From positions 1 through 22,116 of the forward strand of contig CBINHE010000066.1 in the NCBI GenBank assembly GCA_966250375.1: a stretch of 22,116 nucleotides of DNA, written 5' to 3'. The translations under genes were made by a program, and so were the position numbers. Position 1 is the stretch's first letter. Every line of letters starts with the position of its first letter. Under the pieces are notes generated by a model. The model saw nothing but the letters and a program-made list of their open reading frames with translations. It made no database searches and had not been told where the DNA came from. This stretch comes from CAMLDH01 sp966250375. Lineage in GTDB: Bacteria > Pseudomonadota > Gammaproteobacteria > Burkholderiales > Burkholderiaceae_D. Shown here piece by piece: positions 14,184-21,108 of the stretch.

Positions 14184-15290
14184 TCACTTTACTGCAATTT
14201 CCTGCCATGCACTACCGCGTAAGTCGTCATAAATTGCAGTTGTTTTTGCATTTTTGTGGCCGAGAATGCTTTGCGCAAACTCTGCGCCGTGTTGCTCCCG
14301 GTGCAACCTCTCTGACAAAGACCTGATTTCATGGAACGAAGGCGGCGTCTTGCCGGCCTCTGCTTCTATGCCGACTTTCTCGCGCACCCTTGCAAAAGCA
14401 TTTGTGATTCCGGCAGGCGCCAGCTTGTCGCCAGCCCTGAACGCCTTCTCTGTTTTTGCATGGTGGATCATGTATTTCGTAACAACCAGGTCCCGGCATT
14501 GCTTCACTGCATCATCAATAGACATGTCGATTGCGTCCAGCCGAATACGCGCATCCAGACGCAACTTTGTTTTACCTTGAGACTTCCCTTGCACGACATG
14601 GAGATACCCGGCGTTCAAGTCCTCAAACTTCATCTCTGTTAAATCTTCTCGGCGCTGAGCGGTCAACAACGCAAGATTCATTGCATTGACAAGCCAGACC
14701 GGCGCGGCATCCCGGATCGCCATGAACTGCTCAATCGATAGCCGGCCACGCGTTACCTCCTTGGCTGGCGCGTAAGTCGGTGTTACCGGGTTCTTGTCAG
14801 CGGGAACCAATCCCTTTGTCGCGGCTGCGCGGAAAATATCAGATAGCCGCGTCCGAAGTAGGGCGGCGACATTCGCGCTGCGCTCCTTGTGCGCCTTGTC
14901 AATAAAGTCTGATATGTGCTGCGTAGTTATATCAGACAATTGCATCCATGCAAACTCTGCCTTCTCAATATATTTCAGGTAGTCAGACACGGCAATAAGC
15001 GTGGATTTGGCCGGGCTCTCCCGCTCGATCCAAAGCTTCTTGTAAGACGGTATCCATTCTGCCAGCGAGTTTTGCTGCTTACCAATAACCCAATCGGCCA
15101 GAGATGATTTCGTGGTATTTGCCAGAGCCGCATTGGCCGCGCGCGCTTCGCGAAACGCAATCGCCTTATCCCTTCCCAATCCCTTTGTCTTACCGCTCTG
15201 CGGGTTGCGAAACCAGAAATACCCGTCTGGCTTGCAATACAGGTTATCTGGGAACCCCTTGCGGGCGGGGCTTCTGCGTCTAGCATTCAT
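14184..15290 (-). CDS. int: Lambda-type tyrosine integrase
   Basis: A 368-residue site-specific recombinase, close in length and spacing to lambda Int (356). The N-terminal arm-binding domain (about 10-60; NLYCKPDGYFWFRNPQSGKT) precedes a core-binding SAM-like domain (about 75-165) and the catalytic domain. Active-site residues are Arg213 (TAQRREDL), Lys235 or Lys239 (VQGKSQGK), His320 and Arg323 (FHEIRSL), His345 (LGHKNAKTT) and the nucleophile Tyr354 (TAIYDDLRG). All are intact, so the enzyme should be functional. The ATG overlaps the xis stop by one base (TAATG). Being the last gene of the minus-strand phage operon, it marks the prophage end next to the PIN gene. Confidence 0.95.
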   Translation of the reverse strand: MNARRRSPARKGFPDNLYCKPDGYFWFRNPQSGKTKGLGRDKAIAFREARAANAALANTTKSSLADWVIGKQQNSLAEWIPSYKKLWIERESPAKSTLIAVSDYLKYIEKAEFAWMQLSDITTQHISDFIDKAHKERSANVAALLRTRLSDIFRAAATKGLVPADKNPVTPTYAPAKEVTRGRLSIEQFMAIRDAAPVWLVNAMNLALLTAQRREDLTEMKFEDLNAGYLHVVQGKSQGKTKLRLDARIRLDAIDMSIDDAVKQCRDLVVTKYMIHHAKTEKAFRAGDKLAPAGITNAFARVREKVGIEAEAGKTPPSFHEIRSLSERLHREQHGAEFAQSILGHKNAKTTAIYDDLRGSAWQEIAVK

Positions 15291-15484
15291 TAATCTGCCT
15301 TATATTCTGCTGTCGGTTCCACACGCCAACTTTTGCCGTGCTTCTTCGGTTGCGGCTGGATGCGTCCTTCATTGACCCATCTGCGCAATGTGTTTAAATG
15401 TGGTGGGCTATCGCCATACGCCAACTTCGCCCATTCTAAAAGAGATAACCATCTTGGCTGTCTTGGTGGCATAACTGCACTCAT
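15290..15484 (-). CDS. xis: Excisionase (Xis-like)
   Basis: A 64-residue basic protein with the winged-helix pattern of lambda-type excisionases: WLSLLEWAKLAYG, then LNTLRRWVNEGRIQPQPKKHGKSWRV, matching the lambda Xis TVRRWVRECRI segment. Such proteins bend DNA at attP/attR and steer integrase toward excision. The start forms an ATGA overlap with the upstream gene, and the stop overlaps int, so int, xis and the preceding gene are coupled. Finding xis directly upstream of int is the standard arrangement. Confidence 0.88.
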   Translation of the reverse strand: MSAVMPPRQPRWLSLLEWAKLAYGDSPPHLNTLRRWVNEGRIQPQPKKHGKSWRVEPTAEYKAD

Positions 15485-16380
15485 CGCATCCCCTCCAATT
15501 TCGCATCATCGCCCCCGCATTGCTCCTTCCCGGCCTGCTGCGCCATTGCTGAACGGATAGTCTTGTCGAATTCCTCAAGGCATTCACCTGCTCCGATTGC
15601 AGCCCATGCGACGTTGCAGCCTCGATCTCGCACGAATCGATACAAGTCGGCGTAATCCGCATCCTTGGCGCTCACCGCTGCGGCTGGCTGCGACTGGGAG
15701 GCGGCATACTTTCGCCAGTCACTCATTGGGATTGCGATATAAGCGTGGAACTCCTTCATCGGATCGCCAAGAATCAGGTCAGTCTCCCATCCACCGATTG
15801 AAAGGTTGTAATCACCTGGCTTGTCTGCGAACTTCTTCACGATCATGGCGACAATCTTTCGGAGTTCTAGCGGGGTATCCTCCTGCACCTGAGTAGCGCG
15901 CACAAGCCCTGTTACCATGTTGTCGATCTGCGAAATGACGCCAACCAGATCGGGCAGCGGCTTCCATTGCGTCACCTCTGGGTAGAACTTCCACGCCATG
16001 TTTGTTGCAAGCTGCGTTGCCCAACGGTGCGCTTGCCCACTATCCTGCGCCTGTGCTGGCTGATCTGCGCCACGAACAGCATGCGCGAACTCGATCAAGT
16101 CGCCTATCCCGCCCTTGATGATTAGCCCGCTCTTACTCGGCTCTAATGTGAGAAATTGCTCTGCAAGTTTGATGATCTGCTCAACGTCTAGCGGCTCCTG
16201 CGCCTGTGCCGGCTGCGGTGCTGCGAGGATCGCAATTGCAGTATCAATTTTCCGCTGCTGCTCTGTCACATCCACATCACGTGAACCGACCGCACCATGT
16301 TTCGGGCGAAGTTCATTCAGCAAATCTATCAACTCTTGCGCCTTGCATCCCTCAACCGATTGAGGCTTCTGTTCACTCAT
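15481..16380 (-). CDS. Modular phage early protein of unknown function (299 aa)
   Basis: I do not recognise a function. The protein starts at MSEQKPQ, with GGAG 7 nt upstream; a longer reading from 16434 would overlap the previous gene. It is built of segments joined by low-complexity linkers: PQPAQAQEP (about 60) and DQPAQAQDSGQ (about 112), then an acidic middle (DVEQIIKLAEQF, NLSIGGWETDLILGD) and a C-terminal module (DADYADLYRFVRDRGC ... FDKTIRSAMAQQ). Similar C-terminal modules recur in unrelated phage proteins, suggesting shuffling. The two linkers are encoded by a near-perfect 20 bp direct repeat. It overlaps xis (ATGA) and the preceding gene by 8 nt. Confidence 0.75.
   Translation of the reverse strand: MSEQKPQSVEGCKAQELIDLLNELRPKHGAVGSRDVDVTEQQRKIDTAIAILAAPQPAQAQEPLDVEQIIKLAEQFLTLEPSKSGLIIKGGIGDLIEFAHAVRGADQPAQAQDSGQAHRWATQLATNMAWKFYPEVTQWKPLPDLVGVISQIDNMVTGLVRATQVQEDTPLELRKIVAMIVKKFADKPGDYNLSIGGWETDLILGDPMKEFHAYIAIPMSDWRKYAASQSQPAAAVSAKDADYADLYRFVRDRGCNVAWAAIGAGECLEEFDKTIRSAMAQQAGKEQCGGDDAKLEGMR
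16043..16215. repeat. Direct repeat encoding the PAQAQ linker
   Basis: Two 20 bp copies in the same orientation at 16043-16062 and 16196-16215 differ at one base. On the minus strand both encode the Gln-Pro-Ala-Gln-Ala-Gln linker inside the 299-residue modular phage protein. They could be sites where modules were joined by recombination. Confidence 0.75.
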
Positions 16381-17074
16381 ATTTGTTCTCCGGTGAAGGG
16401 GCGGCAGACTTAAATGCTTTGTAAATACGATCATAGAATGCGGTTGCTTGTTCGCTGGTTCTAAATGTCAACTTGACCATCTTCGTTTTGTTCGTCCAAT
16501 GTGCCGATACGCACCCCTCCGGCATGGCTGGCTGCTCCCGAACCTGCGGTGAGTCCCTGCGCACAAGTTCAGTTACGGTAACGCCCTCATAGATTGCGCG
16601 GTAGTCGTCCGCGACGACCTTTCTACTTGAGTATTCCCGACGGTCACCGTGCGGCCCAGTGAATTCGATCAGCCACCCCTCCGTTTTGCGCTCGTCTGTC
16701 GGCTGCTCCCGAACCTGCGGGGAGGCGTAAAAAGCGCGCACTTCAAACCAAGAGGTTTTTCCATACTTAGAGGATTCTTGGAGGCTTGGAATCTCTTCGT
16801 ACTGTTCTCGTGTGCACTCTTCCCAATCTGTATTTTTTTCCTTCCCGTCAATAATGAAACAACCACGGAACTGATATAGCGCTGGCTGTTCCGGCTCTGC
16901 TGTGGCGGCGAGGGCGGTTTCAATGTCGTAAATGGCCTCATTGGCAATTTCAAATACATTGCCTAGTGTTCCTCTGGCCTCGGACGGAAAACTATCGTCA
17001 TAACTCGGTAGTTCATAAATTTCTTTGAATTTCTCCAGCGCCTTGCGCAACGCTTCTTGTGTGTTAGTTGTCAT
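16373..17074 (-). CDS. Modular phage early protein of unknown function (233 aa)
   Basis: I do not recognise a function. An N-terminal helical part (TNTQEALRKALEKFKEIYELP ... NEAIYDIETALAAT) is followed by a small beta module (YQFRGCFIIDGKEKNTDWEE). Two SPQVREQP linkers (about 118 and 175) bracket a third module (GWLIEFTGPHGDRREYSSRK). The last part (VKLTFRTSEQATAFYDRIYKAF) resembles a compact alpha/beta domain. The linkers are encoded by an exact 20 bp repeat. GGAGG lies 8 nt before the ATG, and the start overlaps the upstream stop as ATGA. The layout matches the mosaic accessory proteins common in phage early regions. Confidence 0.75.
   Translation of the reverse strand: MTTNTQEALRKALEKFKEIYELPSYDDSFPSEARGTLGNVFEIANEAIYDIETALAATAEPEQPALYQFRGCFIIDGKEKNTDWEECTREQYEEIPSLQESSKYGKTSWFEVRAFYASPQVREQPTDERKTEGWLIEFTGPHGDRREYSSRKVVADDYRAIYEGVTVTELVRRDSPQVREQPAMPEGCVSAHWTNKTKMVKLTFRTSEQATAFYDRIYKAFKSAAPSPENKYE
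16530..16720. repeat. Exact 20 bp direct repeat encoding the SPQVREQP linker
   Basis: Identical 20 bp sequences lie at 16530-16549 and 16701-16720 within one phage gene, both in frame and encoding the Pro-Gln-Val-Arg-Glu-Gln-Pro linker on either side of a module. Exact identity in coding DNA suggests a recent duplication or recombination point. Confidence 0.85.
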
Positions 17075-17367
17075 GGCGTATTCCTCCTGTTTTTAGTGCG
17101 TGCCTTCCAACGCTTGTCAGCATCCATTGGAATTTTTAGAGCAACGTAATTCGGGTGTTCCGCGAGTATTTTTCTAAAATTATCATTGCATATGGCGCGT
17201 ATTGCGATACCTGGCTTCGAAGAAAATTTTTGTTTCCCGTTCAGCAGTTTGCTCAAGAAAAGATAGTTAGCGACCCCCATGCTGCTCTCCCATTTTTTCG
17301 CCAGAAAATACGCTTGGTCATCCTCAATGCTAGAAATGTCAACTTCTTCAATCCATGATTGGCTCAA
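17071..17367 (-). CDS. Small phage protein of unknown function (98 aa)
   Basis: I do not recognise it. It is a 98-residue protein, acidic at the start (SWIEEVDISSIEDDQAYFLA) and basic at the end (DADKRWKARTKNRRNTP), with no signal peptide or membrane helix. It starts with TTG, supported by AGGAG 8 nt upstream and by a TTGA overlap with the stop of the preceding gene. Its own stop overlaps the next start (ATGA). This coupling on both sides is the main evidence that the frame is real. Confidence 0.7.
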   Translation of the reverse strand: MSQSWIEEVDISSIEDDQAYFLAKKWESSMGVANYLFLSKLLNGKQKFSSKPGIAIRAICNDNFRKILAEHPNYVALKIPMDADKRWKARTKNRRNTP

Positions 17368-18227
17368 TTTGCTTTCTCCTGAGCTGCGCGGGCGGCGTTG
17401 ATTGCGTCGTGCGCATCCATAAACTCACGCCACGGTAATCCGTGCAAATCAGCACCAGCTTTGAGCCATGCTTGGTATAGTTCATCCACCTTGTCCTGCT
17501 CACTTGCTTGCAACTTTTCACTTAGCGCCTTATTCGAGTGGTCTAGTTGCATGTTCTCCTCAAGCGTATTCACAAGTTTCTGCTCCAGTTCAGCCACTGT
17601 GAAATCGCCGGATGCTTCTAACTTCTCACTTTCTGGCCGTGAGGCTGGCTGGTCTGGGCACTGGAGGGCGCGAATATTGTCACCCACCCCATCCAACCTA
17701 TGGACACGCTCAACAAACTGCGCCGCCATCTCTTTGCACTGAGCGAATCCGGCAGCGTTGGCGACTTTCACCTGCTTTCTCAGCTCGATGATTTCCGCGT
17801 CATTTTGTTCTGCGGTCTTCTTCCAGTTCATCATCCCTTGATGTTCGCGCTGTACGGTCGCCTCAAGGCTGGCGATACGTGCGTCATCCTGCGCTGGTGT
17901 GGCATTCAGGAATACCGGCATATCTTCTTTGAGCCCCCACTGCTTTAGCCATAGGTTCACCGATCCGCCGAACTTGCGCGCATGCTCAAGCTCGCCAGAA
18001 TTGAGCCAGCCAAGCGGCTTTTGCTCTGGGTGCGCTGGTGCGATTGGCGCGGATGCGAGTGCAGCGCGTGCTTCCCATCCTTTCTCGAATGCATCAATTA
18101 CGGACATTTTTCCGCCGATCAGCGCATGCGGGCCAAGATGCTCAATAATCGCAAAAGAGAGCGCCTCCTGCCAATCCGCCGCGCCAGATACCGACCCTTG
18201 TCTTGCCTGCTTGTTCTCTTCGCTCAT
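17364..18227 (-). CDS. Coiled-coil modular phage protein of unknown function (287 aa)
   Basis: I do not recognise a specific function. The N-terminal region (residues 1-60) is followed by a PLGWLNSGELEHA...MPVFLNA module (about 70-108) of a kind reused in many phage early proteins. Then comes a long coiled coil (about 112-175: RIASLEATVQREHQGMMNWK ... IIELRKQVKVA) and another at 200-245. The C-terminus ends in GLPWREFMDAHDAINAARAAQ. It has its own ribosome-binding site, GGGAG 7 nt before ATG, in a short leader sequence also found before two other genes here. The stop overlaps the next start as TTGA. Confidence 0.75.
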   Translation of the reverse strand: MSEENKQARQGSVSGAADWQEALSFAIIEHLGPHALIGGKMSVIDAFEKGWEARAALASAPIAPAHPEQKPLGWLNSGELEHARKFGGSVNLWLKQWGLKEDMPVFLNATPAQDDARIASLEATVQREHQGMMNWKKTAEQNDAEIIELRKQVKVANAAGFAQCKEMAAQFVERVHRLDGVGDNIRALQCPDQPASRPESEKLEASGDFTVAELEQKLVNTLEENMQLDHSNKALSEKLQASEQDKVDELYQAWLKAGADLHGLPWREFMDAHDAINAARAAQEKAN

Positions 18228-18242
18228 CCCGATTCTCCCTTG

Positions 18243-18329
18243 TTAGGTGGAGCCTCCAGCACGCCTGAGTTTGTCGGCGAACCTAGCCAGAGGCTCCGTA
18301 AAGTTATGCTGCTCGATCCAATGCGCCAA
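18243..18329 (-). CDS. Possible 28-codon phage ORF
   Basis: A weak candidate. A reading frame running out of the end of the preceding gene gives, from a TTG at 18329, a peptide containing AHWIEQHNFTEPLARFADKL, which looks amphipathic and protein-like. It ends at the TAA just before the ribosome-binding site of the next gene. There is no good Shine-Dalgarno before the TTG, so it may be the tail of a lost longer gene or chance. An inverted repeat, GGAGCCTC (18249-18256) with GAGGCTCC (18290-18297), lies inside it and could instead be a transcript hairpin. Confidence 0.2.
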   Translation of the reverse strand: MAHWIEQHNFTEPLARFADKLRRAGGST

Positions 18330-18612
18330 GCGCCGAATAAGTGAATGCGAACACGCGCTGGTAATGGTTGTTTCCGTTCTTCGCCAAATCAACCGCTCTC
18401 AACAATCCGCAATCGACCAATCTGCCAATCTTGCGGCAGAGATTCGCTTTCGGCGGCTGGCGATAATCCTGCGGCCTGTCTGCATTAATCGTGAACCGTT
18501 CGCAGTCAAAATAAAGGGCATAGAGTTCGATCAGAAAATACTTGTCGCCCGGAGTCAGTGATTGGTAAGACTCTGAGTCCAGCACATCGAATGGGATCGG
18601 CAGATAATCCAT
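18304..18612 (-). CDS. Small phage protein of unknown function (102 aa)
   Basis: I do not recognise it with confidence. The sequence DYLPIPFDVLDSESYQSLTPGDKYFLIELYALYFD followed by LCRKIGRLVDCGLLRAVDLAKN looks like a helical bundle with a winged-helix-like element, as found in small phage proteins linked to replication or recombination. The ATG at 18612 lies one base after the exonuclease stop, and a GAGG sits about 10 nt upstream. A GTG at 18627 would add five residues and overlap the exonuclease gene. Its position next to the Exo/Bet pair suggests an accessory role. Confidence 0.65.
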   Translation of the reverse strand: MDYLPIPFDVLDSESYQSLTPGDKYFLIELYALYFDCERFTINADRPQDYRQPPKANLCRKIGRLVDCGLLRAVDLAKNGNNHYQRVFAFTYSALGALDRAA

Positions 18613-18613
18613 G

Positions 18614-19246
18614 TCACGCAGCCTCACGCCTCAATAAGCACTCGTTTTCATCAACCATCTTCATGAACGTCATCAAATCAGTTTCGAGTTCGTTGATTGC
18701 GTTGTCATTCCGCGTGATTCGATGAATTGTCATTTCCTTGCCGATAGGCTCTAGGGCAGGGCACCATACGACCAAATCAATCCACTTCCGTCCAGTCAAC
18801 CAAAGGCCGCCATTGCATTGATCCAGATACCCGCTAATGTCGTGGTTCCCGCATACCTTCAGAGCAACATCACCGCTAAGGATGGTTTTTATTTCCACCA
18901 ACCCATCGGAATCTATTTCTCCGTCCGGCGAATATCCGAATCGGGAATCGTCTGTCGTGATGAATCCAACCTCATCAACCAGGTATCCTGTCTTGGCTTC
19001 GTATGCGATGCGCGCAAATTGCTCCTGCTCTCTTCCGTCTCGCATGTGCCAGCTCTCGAACGTCTTATCGACTGGCCGGCCTGCGATGCGCTCAAGCGCA
19101 ACTTGCGCGGCATAGCCGATGCATTTTGCAGATGGCGCGCCGCCTTTCAGCCTGTCTCGCGCATCCTTGAACCGCGATGCAGTAATGACGCCGCTTCTGG
19201 CTTTGAGCCATGATTCAGAGCCTTGTTCGTGGTTGTGGTATCGCAT
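18614..19246 (-). CDS. exo: YqaJ/lambda-Exo family recombination exonuclease
   Basis: A 210-residue nuclease of the family that includes lambda Exo (Red alpha). It should resect DNA ends to single strands for the annealase encoded just upstream. Visible family motifs are ESWLKARSGVITASRF (11-26), Glu73 in DGREQEQFARIAYE, the metal-binding FGYSPDGEI with Asp108, VEIKT with Glu118 and Lys120, and the QCNGGLWLTGRKWIDLVVW segment (143-161). All catalytic residues are present and the length is close to that of lambda Exo (226). The start at MRYHNH is chosen because GGAG lies 7 nt upstream and it begins 13 nt after the bet stop; a reading from 19402 would run through bet. Confidence 0.93.
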   Translation of the reverse strand: MRYHNHEQGSESWLKARSGVITASRFKDARDRLKGGAPSAKCIGYAAQVALERIAGRPVDKTFESWHMRDGREQEQFARIAYEAKTGYLVDEVGFITTDDSRFGYSPDGEIDSDGLVEIKTILSGDVALKVCGNHDISGYLDQCNGGLWLTGRKWIDLVVWCPALEPIGKEMTIHRITRNDNAINELETDLMTFMKMVDENECLLRREAA

Positions 19247-19259
19247 CGATGATCTCCGG

Positions 19260-20087
19260 CTATTCAGGTGCGTATTCAGGGCCAAGCGCGGCAACGAATT
19301 CATCATCAATAGGCTGTGCTTGCGCTGGCTTTGCTGCTGGCATCTCAACCGTGCGCGCTTCGTCCGTTTTTTGTAGGTTCGCTCGATGCGTAGAAATTGC
19401 ATCCTTCAGGCGCTTGTGATCGTTCGGTTGCTTTGAAAGCCGGCCATTATTTGCCTTCCAGTACGCCAGCGCATCCGCATCTGTCTTTGTAGCCGCAACT
19501 TCTAGAAGCATTGGCTCAATATCAACCAGGTTGACAACTTCAGCATTGCCCATGTCTCGCGGCGCAGCCCTGCCATCGCCTTCGGTGATACGTTCCGCTT
19601 CGTCCTGATCGAATATCCCAACATATCCGAATGCCAAGCGTGCGCATTGAATCATGGCCTTGTGGCGCAGCATTCGGCGCGGATGCGATTGCCAAGGACC
19701 GGCGGGGCGCTTGCATTCGGCCATGTATTCTTTTAGCTTGATCGGGTGACTGCGGTCCTTGCGGTAAATGACGCACTCAATCCAGTCTGGCATGTCGCCT
19801 TTGCCGCCTTCGTTGAAATCCATTCCGTCGAACTGCGGGTTCTCGTTAATTATTCGAGACCAGCCATCCACACCAACAACTGGAACAATCCCGTTGTTTT
19901 TGTCAGGGAAGGCATATATTTCCTTTGTCCACGGATTCAATCCGTACTGGTCTGCAACGATCATTAACGCGGTAATTTGCGCGTCAGTAGCCGGCCCCTT
20001 GAAGCAGGTCGCCTTCAATGTTGCAAGGACTTGGTTTTGATCGACTGAAAATTTCTCAGCGAATTTCACTACTAGCGCATTACTCAC
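19260..20087 (-). CDS. bet: Phage recombination annealase Bet/RecT family
   Basis: A single-strand annealing protein of 275 residues (lambda Red beta is 261). It carries the Bet signature: VLATLKATCFKGPATDAQI, QYGLNPWTKEIYAFPDKNNG, IVPVVGVDGWSRIINE, MPDWIECVIYRKDRSHP, and the core PWQSHPRRMLRHKAMIQCAR with LAFGYVGIFDQDEAERI. The C-terminal part (about 180-275) is variable and includes a Pro/Ala/Gln linker (KPAQAQP). In this family the C-terminal end contacts partners such as SSB. It begins with GTG, preceded by GGGAG at 6 nt spacing. With the exonuclease directly downstream it forms a Red-type pair; no gam or ssb gene is seen nearby. Confidence 0.94.
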   Translation of the reverse strand: MSNALVVKFAEKFSVDQNQVLATLKATCFKGPATDAQITALMIVADQYGLNPWTKEIYAFPDKNNGIVPVVGVDGWSRIINENPQFDGMDFNEGGKGDMPDWIECVIYRKDRSHPIKLKEYMAECKRPAGPWQSHPRRMLRHKAMIQCARLAFGYVGIFDQDEAERITEGDGRAAPRDMGNAEVVNLVDIEPMLLEVAATKTDADALAYWKANNGRLSKQPNDHKRLKDAISTHRANLQKTDEARTVEMPAAKPAQAQPIDDEFVAALGPEYAPE

Positions 20088-20140
20088 TTAAATCTCCCTT
20101 TGTTTTCAGAATCCGTGTTCCAGCGCATACCGCGTTTTTT

Positions 20141-20200
20141 TCAGCGCCAGCCACATGGCCCGCGCTTAGCGTGTTTGAAATATTTCAGAAAGCCGCGCAT
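20141..20200 (-). CDS. Tiny phage ORF with strong RBS, probably frameshifted
   Basis: An ATG at 20200 is preceded by GGAGG at 6 nt spacing, the best Shine-Dalgarno in this stretch, inside the end of the 73-residue gene. The frame gives only MRGFLKYFKHAKRGPCGWR and stops. The -1 frame continues without interruption from the Trp codon to a stop at 20106, adding ALKKTRYALEHGF and giving a basic 31-residue peptide. I infer one short gene broken by a single-base change or read by frameshifting. The stop comes before the A7 run, so slippage on that run would not rescue it. Confidence 0.4.
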   Translation of the reverse strand: MRGFLKYFKHAKRGPCGWR

Positions 20201-20406
20201 GATGAGCCTCCGTAGTTCTGCGTGATCCGCGCCACAGCATCACCGAGGTCTTTGCGCGACTCAGCCCATTGTTGATGCTCGGCCTCTTTGCTAGTCGGCT
20301 TGTATTGCTTGACTCGATCAGCGTAGGCTTGTGCACGTTGCAAGCGGATGCCTTGAACCAATTTAAAACGCTCGATTGAAGTCTCTACATTTGACGCATT
20401 GCTCAT
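20185..20406 (-). CDS. Small phage protein of unknown function (73 aa)
   Basis: I do not recognise it. It is a basic, mostly helical protein (SIERFKLVQGIRLQRAQAYADRVKQYKP ... RKDLGDAVARITQNYG) without a membrane segment. GGGAG 7 nt before the ATG sits in a leader very like that of bet, and both proteins begin MSNA, so their translation starts look duplicated. Its end overlaps a tiny downstream ORF. Confidence 0.72.
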   Translation of the reverse strand: MSNASNVETSIERFKLVQGIRLQRAQAYADRVKQYKPTSKEAEHQQWAESRKDLGDAVARITQNYGGSSCAAF

Positions 20407-20428
20407 TCTTGCTCTCCCTTGTTATGCG

Positions 20429-20536
20429 TTATCCGAACACCGCGCGGACAGCCAAATCACCTATCCAGCCAATCGTCCCCATGAGCACAACTATCGCCGC
20501 CACTGTCGCCACTTCTTCAGCTGTTATGCGTGTCAT
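20429..20536 (-). CDS. 35-residue single-span membrane protein
   Basis: A short gene easily missed. The product MTRITAEEVATVAAIVVLMG continues TIGWIGDLAVRAVFG. It has a polar N-terminus, one hydrophobic helix (about 9-24) and a short amphipathic tail, so it is probably an inner-membrane peptide. Its ATG overlaps the stop of the 90-residue gene as ATGA, with GGTGA just upstream, and it ends before the ribosome-binding leader of the next gene. Phage early operons often carry such peptides, but no function can be read from the sequence. Confidence 0.65.
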   Translation of the reverse strand: MTRITAEEVATVAAIVVLMGTIGWIGDLAVRAVFG

Positions 20537-20805
20537 GGCTTCACCGCGCTTTTCATCGCTGCACGAACCATGTTGATGGTCTCTGCTGAAACAACGCCGT
20601 CGCGCTCAATGTCTGCGTCTACTGCTCGGCAGGCTTCAAACAAGCGATCCGCACCCGCCCACAGCCATGCATTCGCAACCGCCTCACGTGTTGGTGTTAG
20701 TGTTCCGTCCAGACCGTATGCGGTCCCGATGTAACGAAATTCACTTTCATCCGCGCTCTCAAAAACGATGCGCGAGCCATTAGCTGATAGTCCTTTGGTA
20801 TGCAT
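20533..20805 (-). CDS. Small phage protein of unknown function (90 aa)
   Basis: I do not recognise a function. The N-terminal part (LSANGSRIVFESADESEFRY) looks beta-rich. The rest is helical (TREAVANAWLWAGADRLFEACRAVDADIERDGVVSAETINMVRAAMKSA) and soluble. The ATG follows the stop of the 54-residue gene by one base (TGAcATG), with AGGTGA about 7 nt upstream, and its stop overlaps the 35-residue gene. The tight packing supports the frame over the overlapping alternative at 20697-21017. Confidence 0.72.
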   Translation of the reverse strand: MHTKGLSANGSRIVFESADESEFRYIGTAYGLDGTLTPTREAVANAWLWAGADRLFEACRAVDADIERDGVVSAETINMVRAAMKSAVKP

Positions 20806-20806
20806 G

Positions 20807-20971
20807 TCACTTCACCTTGTTCACTGTTGTCAGATGCCAGCCAAGTTCGCGCCGGATCTGCTCGGGCGTTTGCGGCGGCCTGCGCTGCTCTACCTCGCGG
20901 TTCAACCAGTGGCGCACCTCCTCTTTCGTTGGTTGCTTTGGTGCAGCCATAAATCCACCCGGTCCGAACAT
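20807..20971 (-). CDS. 54-residue basic phage protein
   Basis: A short soluble protein starting MFGPGGFMAAPKQPTKEEV and containing HWLNREVEQRRPPQTPEQIRREL, then GWHLTTVNKVK. The TPEQIRRELGW segment could be a small helix-turn-helix-like or binding element, but I cannot assign it to a family. GGAG lies 6 nt before the ATG, in a leader nearly identical to that of the 64-residue gene at 21314-21508. It ends one base before the next ATG. Confidence 0.68.
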   Translation of the reverse strand: MFGPGGFMAAPKQPTKEEVRHWLNREVEQRRPPQTPEQIRRELGWHLTTVNKVK

Positions 20972-21068
20972 AGTCTTCTCCTTGGTTAATTGGTGTTGAT
21001 GATCGGGCTACCTTCACTTTTACAGATGAACCGGCAGTATCAGACTAATGTCTCAGCACGGAATTCCG

Positions 21069-21087
21069 GTTCGGGTACTAGCCGAAC
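21069..21087. other. Perfect 6 bp hairpin in the gap
   Basis: GTTCGG (21069-21074) pairs with CCGAAC (21082-21087) around a 7-nt loop, GTACTAG, next to a GGAATTCC palindrome. No T-run follows on either strand, so it is not an intrinsic terminator. Confidence 0.5.
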
Positions 21088-21108
21088 AGATCCAGTCATG
21101 CGATCACC

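Noticed and set aside
19247..19402. N-terminal extension of the exonuclease
   Set aside because: The extra 52 residues are Arg/Lys/Gln-rich, run through the end of bet and have no ribosome-binding site; GGAG marks the start at 19246.
20697..21017. 106-codon minus-strand frame overlapping two small phage genes
   Set aside because: It conflicts with the 54- and 90-residue genes, which have well-placed ribosome-binding sites and TGAcATG packing; this frame has no good start.
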